Assembly: GCF_040183065.1 (NCBI RefSeq)
Contig: NC_091130.1
Location: 20,166,859-20,230,858, forward strand
DNA length: 64,000 nucleotides
DNA from: Periplaneta americana
Taxonomy: Eukaryota; Arthropoda; Insecta; Blattodea; Blattidae
Reading direction: 5' to 3'
A model generated the notes under the pieces. The model was not told where the DNA came from, ran no database searches, and was given only the letters and a program-made list of their open reading frames with translations. Both the position numbers and the translations under genes were made by a program. This document shows, piece after piece, positions 10,590 to 22,493 of this stretch. Numbering within the stretch: position 1 is the first letter of the stretch; each line of letters starts with the position of its first letter.

Positions 10590-11594
10590 CAGTGGCGGTT
10601 CCTCGGGGGAGGGAAGGGAGGAACGTCCTCCTCACATTTTTCTTCTTCTGAAAGTAAATACCAAATAAAATATGTGCCTTAAAATTCGGGGAAGATTCGA
10701 TAATTTTTAAGTTCACAGCTATAAGTAAACCTTGGTTGATCGAGTTTTAAACGACGCGCGCTCATGTGCTGTAGAAAACTGTGAGAAAGATGCGAGATTG
10801 TCAGTGTGGAGGAAAGTCACTCCATTCCTCCTTTACTGCAGTTAACACACATAGACAACAGCGCACTAGCGGCCAGAGAAAGAAGCAGAGTTTTAAAGCA
10901 AGTAAATGAACGGTGAGGGAGGAGATCCTCCTCTGAATCAACGCATGGGCGAGAAATAGAAACCGACTGGTCTTGCAGCAAGCTCGCTACCGCTGCCATC
11001 TAACAATGTTGCATTCAACCAGACTAACACATCTTCGAGGAGGCATAATAAAAACAGTTTTAACGCAAAGCTATGAAAGACACCATATAAATTTTTTTAA
11101 AATTATAAATGAAAATATATTATTTATTGCACTTTATATGTAAAATTATAAATGAAAATATATTATTCATTGCACTTTATATGTATAGGGTACTATTCAT
11201 GATTTGAAACTTTCGAGGATATTTGAAAGCTAAAGTCGGGTTTGTATAAAACAAAGAGGAAGTAGTTCTACATTAGTATCGTAGATCATTTTGGCCACTG
11301 AAATTCACTTCCATTCATTGTCTACTAGACAGGACAACATCCAAGTTGTCAGTTTTGTACAAATATATTTGAAATTGAATGGAAGTGAAAACGTATTATA
11401 TTTTGGACAATTATTTAGGAAACTCAGTTTACAAGAACAGATTATTGCTATGCTACACGGAAGCCAACCCGAACACTATCTGGTCTTACATGTATGCATG
11501 TAGGCTAATTTGTAGGATGTTTCATTCAAGAAAGTGTCATTTTGTGCAGTTAACTTCTTTCCTCCTCTTAAGAAATATGCGGGAGCCGCCACTG
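10590..11594. mobile_element. hAT-like non-autonomous element inside the mariner left arm
   Basis: Terminal inverted repeat CAGTGGCGGTTCC at the left and GGAGCCGCCACTG at the right. Flanking 8-mers are ATGTATAC (10582-10589) and ATATATAC (11595-11602), seven of eight identical. Removing it joins the mariner inverted repeat perfectly. Inside is a 43-bp tandem duplication (about 11098-11185). No transposase frame seen. Confidence 0.85.
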
Positions 11595-11718
11595 ATATAT
11601 ACACTCTTTGAAATACTATTTCACAGCAAAGAAATGAGATAGAAATACTATTTTTGCGGTTTATGATTCAGAAGGCAATGGAAAGCATGGAAACATGTTC
11701 ATCTTTTTATAAACAAAC

Positions 11719-12765
11719 ATGGCCGTGCAATAATCGTTCGATGAACGTAAGTGGATACTGAAATGTTATTGGAAAGTGGAGAATGTTGTTGAGGTTCAAC
11801 GACGTTGGAGGGTTGAATTTGGAACACAATCACGAAGGTTAACTATCACAATAATCCGAGACAAGTTTGAAGTCGACGGAACGGTGCAATGTGTGTTGAA
11901 AGGGCGGTACGGAAGAAAGAGAAGTTACACCGATAGCGAGAGTGTTGACACAGTCATGCAGGCTTTTGCACAATCCCCAAAGAAGTGAATGGGGTAATGT
12001 TCTCGTGAGATTGGTATCAGCAAATCCAGCGTTCAACGAATTTTGCGAGCTCAAAAATGGAAGCCTTACATTTCGAGACTTGTCCACGCACTAAATGAGG
12101 ACGACCCAGATAGGTGACTGGAATTTTGTGAATGGTTCTTGAACATGTGTGATGAAAGGGAAGATTTTCAAGACTTAACTGTTTGGTCAGATGAAGCCAC
12201 ATTTAAACTTAATGGCACAATTGTGTGTGTTGGGCTAACGAAAACCCACACATCTTTCAAGAAAAGGCCATTAATCTTCCAGGAGTAACAGTATGGTGTG
12301 GTCTGTCTTCCAGAGGAATAACTGGGCCGTACTTCTTCGAAGGGACTGTCAGGGTGAGAAATACCTGTAAATGTTGGAAACCACGATTTCACGTCTTAAT
12401 GACCTCTTTGAGAATGAAAACGGCTTTTACTTTCAACAAAACGGGGCTCCAGTTCACTTTCATGTCAATTTGTGGAATTTTCTCGATCGCACACTCAATC
12501 AGAGATGGATAGGACGAAGAGGATGTGCTGAGGAGTTCCCGCCTCGATCTCTGGATTTAATCCCTCCAGACTTCTACCTATGGGGAGCTCTAAAGGACAC
12601 AGTGTATGCCACAAAACCACAAACACTGGAGGAACTGAGAGTTCAAATTGAACATGTCTGCAATATATTCAATTAGCAACAATCCAGCTAGTATGTCGCT
12701 CTGTTGTACGTCGTTGTTGGGAGTGTACTGTGGCGAAAGGGGGACATTTTGAACATGTAAGGGTT
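11719..12765 (+). pseudogene. Tc1/mariner transposase, decayed
   Basis: The ATG at 11719 is followed by a TAA three codons later. The rest is recognisable in shifting frames: an N-terminal helix-turn-helix region (QRRWRVEFGT, RDKFEVDGTVQ, GRKRSYTDSES), [14 protein letters not shown], then [12 protein letters not shown] with the first catalytic Asp. [12 protein letters not shown] follows, where the second catalytic Asp is Asn, then RWIGRRG and IPPDFYLWG with the third catalytic Asp. About 42 residues separate the second and third positions, longer than the 34 of classical mariner. It would cut and join DNA at TA sites if intact. Stops, frameshifts and the D-to-N change make it dead. Confidence 0.88.
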
Positions 12766-12860
12766 AAGGAATACAAAACCGCAAAAATCGTATTTCTGTC
12801 TCATCTCGTTGCTGAGAAATAGTTTCAAAATGTGTATACATCAATTTGGGACACTCTGTA

Positions 12861-12930
12861 TAATATAATATAATATAATATAATATAATATAATATAATA
12901 TAATATAATATAATATAATATAATATAATA
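12861..12930. repeat. (TAATA)n pentanucleotide repeat
   Basis: Fourteen or so TAATA units directly abutting the right TA of the mariner element. Confidence 0.95.
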
Positions 12931-12935
12931 CGAGT

Positions 12936-13206
12936 GATTGAGCTAGCTCAGACGGTAGAGACTACCCATGCCCTAAGAGGCAATTTAGGAACAACTCATA
13001 ATCGCACTGTAATCGGATTTAGTCTGTAGAAATGAGACAAATAACGGAACTGAGGGAGTTATGAATTCCGCCGTCCATTGTTCCAGGGCCCCATTCGTCT
13101 CGAGACGTGAGACAGGCTCTGGATCCCCGGCGGACCCCCCACCTGGCTGAGTCTGTCACAATTCTTTAACAGTATTATGCATTTGTTGCTGATCGAACCT
13201 TGTGCA
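12936..13206 (+). other. Possible SINE with tRNA-like A box
   Basis: TAGCTCAGACGGTAGAG near 12952 resembles a tRNA A box. I find no matching B box, so this is either a diverged SINE or coincidence. The downstream 250 bp are GC-richer than their surroundings and lack an open frame. Confidence 0.3.
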
Positions 13207-13210
13207 GACT

Positions 13211-13211
<1 letters not shown>

Positions 13212-13273
<62 letters not shown>
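13212..13273. repeat. (ATT)n microsatellite
   Basis: About 20 uninterrupted ATT units. Read as protein it gives poly-Asn or poly-Leu, which is not a gene. Confidence 0.95.
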
Positions 13274-13274
<1 letters not shown>

Positions 13275-14345
13275 ACAGAACGAATTGTGAAAAAGATCTG
13301 GAATACTCTTTGAGAGTAAATTGTATTTTCATTGTCATATTGTTTACTTTACAATCACGCAATCAGAATAATACGTTAGGAGGTGATCAGAACATTGTTT
13401 AGCACAGGGTGGCGTACATTTTGAACATTTACTATGAAGAGTGTACCTACATAAACAACATACAGCATTTCTCAGAAGATACAATTTTTGTTGCTTTGTG
13501 AGTAAACAATAAAAGTTAGAAAAAAAAAGTTTCAGTAAAAGTTGTTTCTTTTTAAAAGTAGTTTCCAATGGTACCTTCAACGGCCCATGTTCTCATTTGA
13601 AATTTCGAAGTTGACCACAGGCACACCTACTTCCGGTTTGTTACGGGAAATGGTACTACCACCAATCGATTCATTACATAGGTTTTGGTTATCAAAATTC
13701 TTTATGAACAACCAGTATCATATAGTTTTCGAGAAAAAAGGCTGATACAATTAGTCTGAAACACCTGGTATACCTTACCCTTGAATATGCCAAATCCTAT
13801 TTTGCTACATTATCTTACTTCTCTTGTACTTACATATCTGATTTCAACAGTTTGCGCTAATTACAGAGTTTCTTATTAGTTGACTACCCAACAATTCATT
13901 ACGACTCAATCCATACAGTAATGTAATGAGCATGAAAACTTACCCCATTCTGCAATCAGCAACAGCCAGAACCGAGAAAAAAAGAAAAAAACAAATTATA
14001 AATATGAAACAGCAACATTATGAACATTAAAAGCGGTGTAAACATTGTGACACCTTAGCCCTAATGTTTTATGAGTTCATGATTGCTTCGAAAAAAATTA
14101 CAGCTAAACAGAAAAAAAAAAAAAAAGCAGACTGAAACATTAGATTACTGAATTATTCAAATTAATTGAGCTTTGCTTATGCTTATGTGGCGTTATCACT
14201 GAAGTAAAGAAGCTCGGCGGAACTACAAACTAAAACTTGAAGAAAGAGCTACCAAGGTTCGCCTAGAGCTGCAACGCTCAGTGGAAAGAAGGAAATACAT
14301 ACAAAAGAAGTTACGAGTAGGCTATCATCCGGCTGATACATTACT
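13274..14345. other. No gene recognised
   Basis: AT-rich sequence; short frames only. No second copy is apparent elsewhere in the window. Confidence 0.5.
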
Positions 14346-14539
14346 TGGGATACCTGACAAGCAAACGTTCTGATGGAGGCAGATAAAAAAGTTGAATTTT
14401 TTTCTTCCACCATGTTAATAATGCCAAAAGAAGTCCTTATACAAATTTTGGCCACTCGATCGCAATTACGAGGCCGTCCAGAAAGTGATTTTCCCTGGGG
14501 CCGTTTATAGAAAAAAAGCACAATTGCATAGAAATATTT

Positions 14540-15067
14540 ATTGAAACAGATACAGCAATTGTTGCGCTATTTGTCAACATATCCCCCACTGGAATTGAGA
14601 CATTTATCATACCATGGGAGCCACCGGCGTGGCTCAGTCGGCTAAGGCGCTTGCCTGCCGGTCTGAAGTTGCGTTCGGGCGCAGGTTCGATCCCCGCTTG
14701 GGCTGATTACCTGGTTGGGTTTTTTCCGAGGTTTTCCCCAACCGTAATGTGAATACAAGGTAATCTCTGGCGAATCCTCGGCCTCATCTCGCCAAATATC
14801 ATCTCGCTATCACCAATCTCATCGACGCTAAATAACCTAGTAGTTGATACAGCGTCGTTAAATAACCAGCTAAAATAAAAAATAATCATACCATGGGATC
14901 AATTTTTGTGTCGTAGAAGTCACCCGCCTCAGATCGGAACCAGTGTTTGACTGTGTCTGTACCTCTCTCTGTCGATCCCATGATTTAAGAAATGTCTCAA
15001 CTCCGATGGAAAATATGTTGAAAAATAGCTCAACAATTGCTGTGTTCGTTCCAATAAATTTGTCCAA
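14540..15067 (-). pseudogene. Mariner transposase C-terminal fragment, interrupted by a SINE
   Basis: The minus-strand frame from 15067 contains FLKSWDRQREVQTQ; after the SINE is removed it continues to a WYDKCLNSSGGYVDK-like end. This resembles the C terminus of mariner transposases, which commonly end in a RWxKCxxxxGxYVEK pattern (family knowledge). The catalytic domain is not present. Confidence 0.55.
14620..14884 (+). mobile_element. tRNA-derived SINE, full length
   Basis: The best-preserved SINE in the window. It has an A box (GTGGCTCAGTCGGCTAAGGC) and a B box (GCAGGTTCGATCCCCGC), then TTACCTGGTTGGG, a Phe-rich-looking TTTTTTCCGAGGTTTTCCCC core, a tail domain ending CAGCGTCGTTAAATAACCAG, and an A-rich tail. 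A 14-bp target duplication ATCATACCATGGGA flanks it exactly (14606-14619 and 14885-14898). The boxes imply transcription by RNA polymerase III; mobilisation would need LINE machinery in trans. Confidence 0.93.
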
Positions 15068-15246
15068 TGAAATTGTATTTTTTTTTCTGTTAACGGCGCC
15101 TGCGAATTTATTTTTTACGGCCCTCGTAATTGCGGTCGAGTGGCCAAAATTTGTACAAGCACTTTTTTGACATTAATAACATGGTGGGAGAAAAAAAATT
15201 TAACTTTATCTGCCCCCACCCCCATCAGAACGTTTGCTTGTAAGCG

Positions 15247-15948
15247 TTATAATCACAAAAAGTGGGCGATTCTTCGAAGTCCGAGCGATGCGACGCTCAT
15301 GACAAAACCTGTACGCACTTCCGGAACATCGAACATAGTCTAATAGTAAATTCTAACACACGTCTGAAAAACCAAAAATTTTTACTAGAAGACTTCATTT
15401 GTTTTCGAAAACCGAACCAAGGAGAAGGAAGTCAAGCATCACAAGTTCCCAGCATTGAATGTTAAGCGGGGACAGGCTTGTCTTGCAGTGTCACTTTGCA
15501 GCTTGCAGTCTGGTTAATTAGCGAGCGCATCCCATTAGAGACCGGCTCGCAACAGAAGCGCCGTCAGGTCTTGATATATTTATCCCTGTAATCAGACATC
15601 TATTCGCTACTAATTTACGTTATTTATTATCGATTCGGTCTCCCTATCAATCAATTCATCTGGTCAGATAACAAGAATCACTTTGTTGTGACAGCGGTGA
15701 CATCACAGAATGAAAACCTAACAAGGGAACCGTCCTAGGTCGTGTAGCTTGCTTGAATTTAATGAAAATGCATTTTTAAGCTCATTTTCGTTCCTTAAAG
15801 AACGTGGTGATAGTCGTTCGTTTCGCTTTTTCTTCGTTTACGAAATATAGGCCTACTGATTTGAAAATCGATGCTACTTATGTCGCTTCTTGCGCGCACT
15901 CGTATCCTCATAGCTCCGCAACACCGTATCGCAGCTCCCATATTCATG
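15247..15948. other. No gene recognised
   Basis: Mixed-composition sequence with short frames only and no recognised repeat. Confidence 0.5.
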
Positions 15949-15956
15949 CTCTAGTC

Positions 15957-17788
15957 CAGTGATGTCAAAGCAAGCGCATTTTTCTGACCTTGACGTCGTG
16001 CGCGGGCATCAAGAGCTAAGTATGGAAAGAGGAAGGGTTGTGTGTATGAATAAGCAACCTGTTGGATTAAGAAAACAGTGGTGGTGCACAAGCTTCAAAC
16101 GGAACGTGAAATTTTATGTCGTTATTTTTATATGGCTTCTTTCTGTTTGATATTATCTATATTGTCTGTAAAACAAAAGTACTAACACTGATTTCTTAAT
16201 ATTGCACTTGTGTTTTAAACGTTAATAACATAATAAAGAGTTAGGAAGGAATATTCACATAAATTCCATAGTAGTACAATTATACTGTACTAAGTGGATG
16301 AAACACATCATTCATAAAGAGAGTGATAACCCAAAAAAAGAGATTGAGTATGACATGCTAAGTTGGAATTTATATTGATGGTATCTTTAGCCTTACAAAA
16401 GTAATCAATAAACTAGTCAAATAATACATTATGCAAAGAGCCTATAATGATAGTAATTAAGAAGCGATTATGGATGTTTATGAAACGAGCGCAAGCGAGT
16501 TTCATAATTTTCATACGAGCTTCTTAATTACCATTACAGGCGAGTTTCATACGACTTTTTATGCTCGACCATATTTCTAACTTGAAATTACAGTATTCAG
16601 ATGTATACATTTTATTTGTATCTGACAAGATCGGAAGTGACCTTGTTCTAGGTCGTGAATTGTGAGATGTGCGCAGACGCGAAAGTATTGATTTTTTCCG
16701 AGGAACAATAATGTCATTGACCTTGTGTAATCCCGTTAAACTTGGTATAACTTTGATTATTGAATTCGACATTGAAAAACGAGATGACAAATTAAATTTA
16801 TTTGAATATTATTTACAATAAACGGTAATTATTATAGTAACAGAACATGACCTTCTGCGACAGTATTGGATTCCCAGCCTCCGTGACTTTTCGCTAATTC
16901 TATTTCGATTGCATATCCGAGAATAATCGATACTTGCGGTTTTATAACGGTACAAAGCTGACTCGTTATTGGCTGAACACCTGTAAGCTGAGTTGTCATT
17001 GGCTGAAAACACCTGAACTTTAATGAGTAGGTGTACTTTAATGACATGCATTAAAGGACTGCTACCAGGTGTATAATTACTACATTTCGGCATGGTCGAG
17101 CATAAACAATATTACAGTACAAAGCAAAGTTACCTAGTTGCTGTATATGTTTTAAGTGTAACTAATATTCCATAACAAAACTCTTATCGCACTATGCTTT
17201 TAAGGTGATATTGGTGAGCAACTTCCTATCATCAGATTATTAAATTATTTTCTCGAAATGTGCTGAAGCTATAGAGCTGACATTTTTACAACACATGGGC
17301 ACGTATCTTTTGCTTATAATGTAACAGTAGTTGCTTTGTTAATTCATTTCCTTACAAAGAATTTCCATGCGAATATTTTCAAAATTGTCAATACACTATT
17401 TTCAGTAATACGTATTTACGGTATATTACATTTACGAAAACATTCTGTAAGGCTACTAAATAAATAGGCCTATATCTGAAAATTTCTCTTTTCTATAAAA
17501 AAGGTTGAGACAATATTTCTTTTGAATAAAAAAATCAAACATGTGAAAAATGAGCATTAAAATTAAAACTTACATTCTTATAATGCACTTATACTTCTCA
17601 GACAAATCTAAAAATTAACATGGATACAGTTTTAATACGTTCTCTTCCCTTTATCTATTGAATCAGTGCTAGCCATCCCTGAATATAGCTCGACCAAGCG
17701 GTCTCTTTCCGTTCCGCTGTAAAGCGCTCAGGTTCTCATGAGCTCTAAAGCGCGCGCTTGCTCCTATGGGCATTAATTGACATGATTG
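15957..17788. mobile_element. hAT-like non-autonomous element, family 4 copy A
   Basis: Starts CAGTGATGTCAAAGCAAGCG and ends GGCATTAATTGACATGATTG, imperfect inverted repeats. The 8-bp duplication CTCTAGTC is exact on both sides (15949-15956, 17789-17796). Copy B at 51404-52546 is collinear except for about 680 bp present only here (16428-17104), which is a nested palindromic element. The right subterminal region is rich in GCGCGC-type sequence. No transposase frame recognised. Confidence 0.9.
16428..17104 (-). mobile_element. Palindrome-ended element P, copy 1
   Basis: Present here and, in the opposite orientation, at 32321-32969, and absent from the matching position of the sister hAT copy at 51404. 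One end carries a nested hairpin: GTAATTAAGAAGC pairs with GCTTCTTAATTAC, and inside it TATGAAAC pairs with GTTTCATA around GAGCGCAAGCGA. The other end reads CATGGTCGAGCATAA. Superfamily not recognised; no coding frame. Confidence 0.75.
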
Positions 17789-17949
17789 CTCTAGTCTATT
17801 TTCTTTTTCTCATAACTCACATTAATAAAGTACTCATGGTGAAATACAAATCCAATTTGAATTTAAAATATGTATTAACTTTGCGACTCAAATATGATAG
17901 TGGGATTCGAAATGAAGTGATCGGAACAAAGAGCCATTGAACAGTACAA
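17789..17949. other. Spacer between hAT element and satellite
   Basis: Short AT-rich spacer; an open frame of 60 codons crosses it but has no recognisable features. Confidence 0.5.
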
Positions 17950-20900
17950 ACATTTTATATAGGCTAGTTTTTCACACTATTTTGTAACATACACACTATT
18001 TCTAACATGCAACATTGTTGCAAGAACGTTATCAAACTTTTTCACATGTTTCTCAGTCATATATCCACACCTCTGCCATGCGTACTATACATCATATAGG
18101 CTAGTTTTTCACACTATTTTGTAACATACACACTATTTCCAACATGCAACATTGTTGCAAGAACGTTATCAAACTTTTTCACATGTTTCTCAGTCATATA
18201 TCCACACCTCTGCCATGCGTACTATACATTTTATATAGGCTAGTTTTTCACACTATTTTGTAACACACACACTATTTCCAACATGCAACATTGTTGCAAG
18301 AACGTTATCAAACTTTTTCACATGTTTCTCAGTCATATATCCACACCTCTGCCATGCGTACTATACATTTTATATAGGCTAGTTTTTCACACTATTTTGT
18401 AACACACACACTATTTCCAACATGCAACATTGTTGCAAGAACGTTATCAAACTTTTTCACATGTTTCTCAGTCATATATCCACACCTCTGCCATGCGTAC
18501 TATACATTTTATATAGGCTAGTTTTTCACACTATTTTGTAACACATACACTATTTCCAACATGCAACATTGTTGCAAGAACGTTATCAAACTTTTTCACA
18601 TGTTTCTCAGTCATATATCCACACCTCTGCCATGCGTACTATACATTTTATATAGGCTAGTTTTTCACACTATTTTGTAACACACACACACTATTTCCAA
18701 CATGCAACATTGTTGCAAGAACGTTATCAAACTTTTTCACATGTTTCTCAGTCATATATCCACACCTCTGCCATGCGTACTATACATTTTATATAGGCTA
18801 GTTTTTCACACTATTTTGTAACACACACACTATTTCTAACATGCAACATTGTTGCAAGAACGTTATCAAACTTTTTCACATGTTTCTCAGTCATATATCC
18901 ACACCTCTGCCATGCGTACAATACATTTTATATAGGCTAGTTTTTCACACTATTTTGTAACACACACACTATTTCCAACATGCAACATTGTTGCAAGAAC
19001 GTTATCAAACTTTTTCACATGTTTCTCAGTCATATATCCACACCTCTGCCATGCGTACTATACATTTTATATAGGCTAGTTTTTCACACTATTTTGTAAC
19101 ACACACACTATTTCCAACATGCAACATTGTTGCAAGAACGTTATCAAACTTTTTCACATGTTTCTCAGTCATATATCCACACCTCTGCCATGCGTACTAT
19201 ACATTTTATATAGGCTAGTTTTTCACACTATTTTGTAACACACACACTATTTCCAACATGCAACATTGTTGCAAGAACGTTATCAAACTTTTTCACATGT
19301 TTCTCAGTCATATATCCACACCTCTGCCATGCGTACTATACATTTTATATAGGCTAGTTTTTCACACTATTTTGTAACACACACACTATTTCTAACATGC
19401 AACATTGTTGCAAGAACGTTATCAAACTTTTTCACATGTTTCTCAGTCATATATCCACACCTCTGCCATGCGTACAATACATTTTATATAGGCTAGTTTT
19501 TCACACTATTTTGTAACACACACACTATTTCCAACATGCAACATTGTTGCAAGAACGTTATCAAACTTTTTCACATGTTTCTCAGTCATATATCCACACC
19601 TCTGCCATGCGTACTATACATTTTATATAGGCTAGTTTTTCACACTATTTTGTAACACACACACTATTTCCAACATGCAACATTGTTGCAAGAACGTTAT
19701 CAAACTTTTTCACATGTTTCTCAGTCATATATCCACACCTCTGCCATGCGTACTATACATTTTATATAGGCTAGTTTTTCACACTATTTTGTAACACACA
19801 CACTATTTCCAACATGCAACATTGTTGCAAGAACGTTATCAAACTTTTTCACATGTTTCTCAGTCATATATCCACACCTCTGCCATGCGTACTATACATT
19901 TTATATAGGCTAGTTTTTCACACTATTTTGTAACACACACACACTATTTCCAACATGCAACATTGTTGCAAGAACGTTATCAAACTTTTTCACATGTTTC
20001 TCAGTCATATATCCACACCTCTGCCATGCGTACTATACATTTTATATAGGCTAGTTTTTCACACTATTTTGTAACACACACACTATTTCTAACATGCAAC
20101 ATTGTTGCAAGAACGTTATCAAACTTTTTCACATGTTTCTCAGTCATATATCCACACCTCTGCCATGCGTACAATACATTTTATATAGGCTAGGTTTTCA
20201 CACTATTTTGTAACACACACACTATTTCCAACATGCAACATTGTTGCAAGAACGTTATCAAACTTTTTCACATGTTTCTCAGTCATATATCCACACCTCT
20301 GCCATGCGTACTATACATTTTATATAGGCTAGTTTTTCACACTATTTTGTAACACACACACTATTTCCAACATGCAACATTGTTGCAAGAACGTTATCAA
20401 ACTTTTTCACATGTTTCTCAGTCATATATCCACACCTCTGCCATGCGTACTATACATTTTATATAGGCTAGTTTTTCACACTATTTTGTAACACACACAC
20501 TATTTCCAACATGCAACATTGTTGCAAGAACGTTATCAAACTTTTTCACATGTTTCTCAGTCATATATCCACACCTCTGCCATGCGTACTATACATTTTA
20601 TATAGGCTAGTTTTTCACACTATTTTGTAACACACACACTATTTCCAACATGCAACATTGTTGCAAGAACGTTATCAAACTTTTTCACATGTTTCTCAGT
20701 CATATATCCACACCTCTGCCATGCGTACTATACATTTTATATAGGCTAGTTTTTCACACTATTTTGTAACACACACACTATTTCCAACATGCAACATTGT
20801 TGCAAGAACGTTATCAAACTTTTTCACATGTTTCTCAGTCATATATCCACACCTCTGCCATGCGTACTATACATTTTATATAGGCTAGTTTTTCACACTA

Positions 20901-21705
20901 TTTTGTAACACACACACTATTTCTAACATGCAACATTGTTGCAAGAACGTTATCAAACTTTTTCACATGTTTCTCAGTCATATATCCACACCTCTGCCAT
21001 GCGTACTATACATTTTATATAGACTAGTTTTTCACACTATTTTGTAACACACACACTATTTCCAACATGCAGCATTGTTGCAAGAACGTTATCAAACTTT
21101 TTCACATGTTTCTCAGTCATATATCCACACCTCTGCCATGCGTACTATACATTTTATATAGACTAGTTTTTCACACTATTTTGTAACACACACACAGTTT
21201 CCAACATGCAACATTGTTGCAAGAACGTTATCAAACTTTTTCACATGTTTCTCAGTCATATATCCACACCTCTGCCATGCGTACTATACATTTCATATAG
21301 GCTAGTTTTTCACACTCTTCTGTAACACACACACAGTTTCCAACATGCAACATTGTTGCAAGAACGTTATCAAACTTTTTCACATGTTTCTCAGTTATAT
21401 ATCCACACCTCTGCCATGCGTACTATACATTTTATATAGGCTAGTTTTTCACACTCTTCTGTAACACACACACAGTTTCCAACATGCAACATTGTTGCAA
21501 GAACGTTATCAAATTTTTTCACATGTTTCTCAGTCATATATCCACACCTCTGCCATGCGTACTATACATTTTATATAGGCTAGTTTTTCACACTCTTCTG
21601 TAACACACACACAGTTTCCAACATGCAACATTGTTGCAAGAACGTTATCAAACTTTTTCACATGTTTCTCAGTCATATATCCACACCTCTGCCACGCGTA
21701 CTATA
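17950..21705. repeat. 139-bp satellite array, about 27 units
   Basis: Head-to-tail tandem array with a constant period of 139 bp (141 in two units with an extra CA). Each unit contains TATATAGGCTAGTTTTTCAC, a CACACA run, ATGCAACATTGTTGCAAG (a perfect 7-1-7 palindrome TGCAACA-T-TGTTGCA) and CACATGTTTCTCAGTCATAT. Internal units are nearly identical. The last five or six units carry extra changes (CTCTTCTG, ACAGTTTCC, TAGACTAG). Variant positions repeat in blocks, indicating higher-order duplication. The array is bounded on the right by a transposase relic. No coding. Confidence 0.98.
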
Positions 21706-21759
21706 ACTTATTAGCTTGTCTTTGAGGACACGTGAATGAAACTGTTCATATACAACAGA

Positions 21760-22085
21760 AAGGAATGTCATTATGAAGCCCCTATCGTGCAATGTGTCTG
21801 GAATGTTTTCATAGATAATTTTGTGTCTGAAATACTTTCTAGTCTTCGAATTACAATATTATGTTGCCTAAAAAAATACACATCCAAGCGTTGAAAAAAT
21901 CTTGTCGTTTCTGGAGGGATAATTTGTGTTTTAATTCTCTTACCATCTAAAATATTGTTTATTCCTTCATCAGTAAATATAGTGTCATTTATTCTGACCA
22001 CTCCAGGAATCCAGAAGCAGTAGTGTGTCTTTCTTAACATCCTGGAGAAATACGTACGGTATTTTAACCTCTAGGAGCCGTGCGT
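21760..22085 (-). pseudogene. DDE transposase fragment (pogo/IS630-like), decayed
   Basis: The upstream frame reads LQDVKKDTLLLLDSWSGQN, where LLLLD would carry a catalytic Asp. After a frameshift it continues as TIFTDEGINNILDGKRIKTQ and IIPPETTRFFQRLDVYFFRQ. The pattern IPPxTTxxxQxLDVxxF is shared by pogo-like and related DDE transposases found in arthropod genomes. It begins immediately after the satellite and covers only the catalytic core region. Superfamily assignment is by pattern and uncertain. Confidence 0.5.
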
Positions 22086-22493
22086 TCATTATAGTGGCCA
22101 GCTATTATTATGATCATGACGTAATCTAATATGTTCATTTTGTTGGAGTATAGACCGATAAGCAGAATATAAATAGGTATGGATTAAATGGGACCGTCAA
22201 ATGCTTATCTACTAATATAGTATTAAATAATATGTTACAATTTATACAACATGAACGTTTTCGGCATCATTTTGTGCCATCTTCAGATGTTAAAATAGTC
22301 TTTGTGCATGCTTAATATGTGCTAACAGTGGTGAAACATGGGTGACACACGACATAATGATTGTGTACGATTTAAATGAACTTACGTGGTATTATGTAAA
22401 ATTAATAAACTTAAATGTTGGTACTGAACTTTAATTTAATTACTAATGTAAATATGAAGTAGTACAAAACCTCTTTTTTTAATTGGGTTATTT
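22086..22493. other. Possible Penelope-like 3' end, otherwise nothing recognised
   Basis: At 22253-22300 the sequence GAACGTTTTCGGCATCATTTTGTGCC, followed by ATCTTCAGATGTTAAAAT, resembles the short inverted motif near the ends of Penelope-like elements (also at 30915-30955). A Penelope RT fragment lies nearby at 22880. The rest is AT-rich without features. Confidence 0.4.

Larger units (their letters stand above)
10565..12858 (+). mobile_element. Tc1/mariner-type transposon (element 1), split by a hAT-like insertion
   Basis: Inverted repeats of roughly 85 bp. The left end reads CGGAGTGTCTCAAATTGATG, the right end CATCAATTTGGGACACTCTG, and the matching continues inward to GAAATACTATTTTTGCGGT (left, after the hAT-like insertion). 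TA flanks both ends (10563-10564, 12859-12860). Without the 1005-bp insertion and its duplicated 8 bp the element is about 1.28 kb, the usual Tc1/mariner size. It encodes the decayed transposase at 11719-12765. Confidence 0.9.
14350..15246. repeat. Inverted-repeat element enclosing a mariner relic
   Basis: Left arm 14350-14474 and right arm 15117-15246 are inverted copies of each other, sharing CAAGCAAACGTTCTGATGG, CCACCATGTTAATAATG and ACAAATTTTGGCCACTCGA, with moderate divergence. They enclose a minus-strand mariner transposase fragment and a SINE. This could be a foldback-type element or an old inverted duplication. Confidence 0.7.

Noticed and set aside
13156-13402. Open frames with poly-Asn or poly-Leu runs
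   Set aside because: They are translations of the (ATT)n microsatellite at 13212-13273.
14635-14710. A functional tRNA gene
   Set aside because: A and B boxes are good but the sequence continues into a SINE body with an A-rich tail and a 14-bp target duplication.
17950-21705. Regular repeats resembling a CRISPR array
   Set aside because: The units are contiguous 139-bp tandem copies with no unique spacers, in a eukaryotic context.
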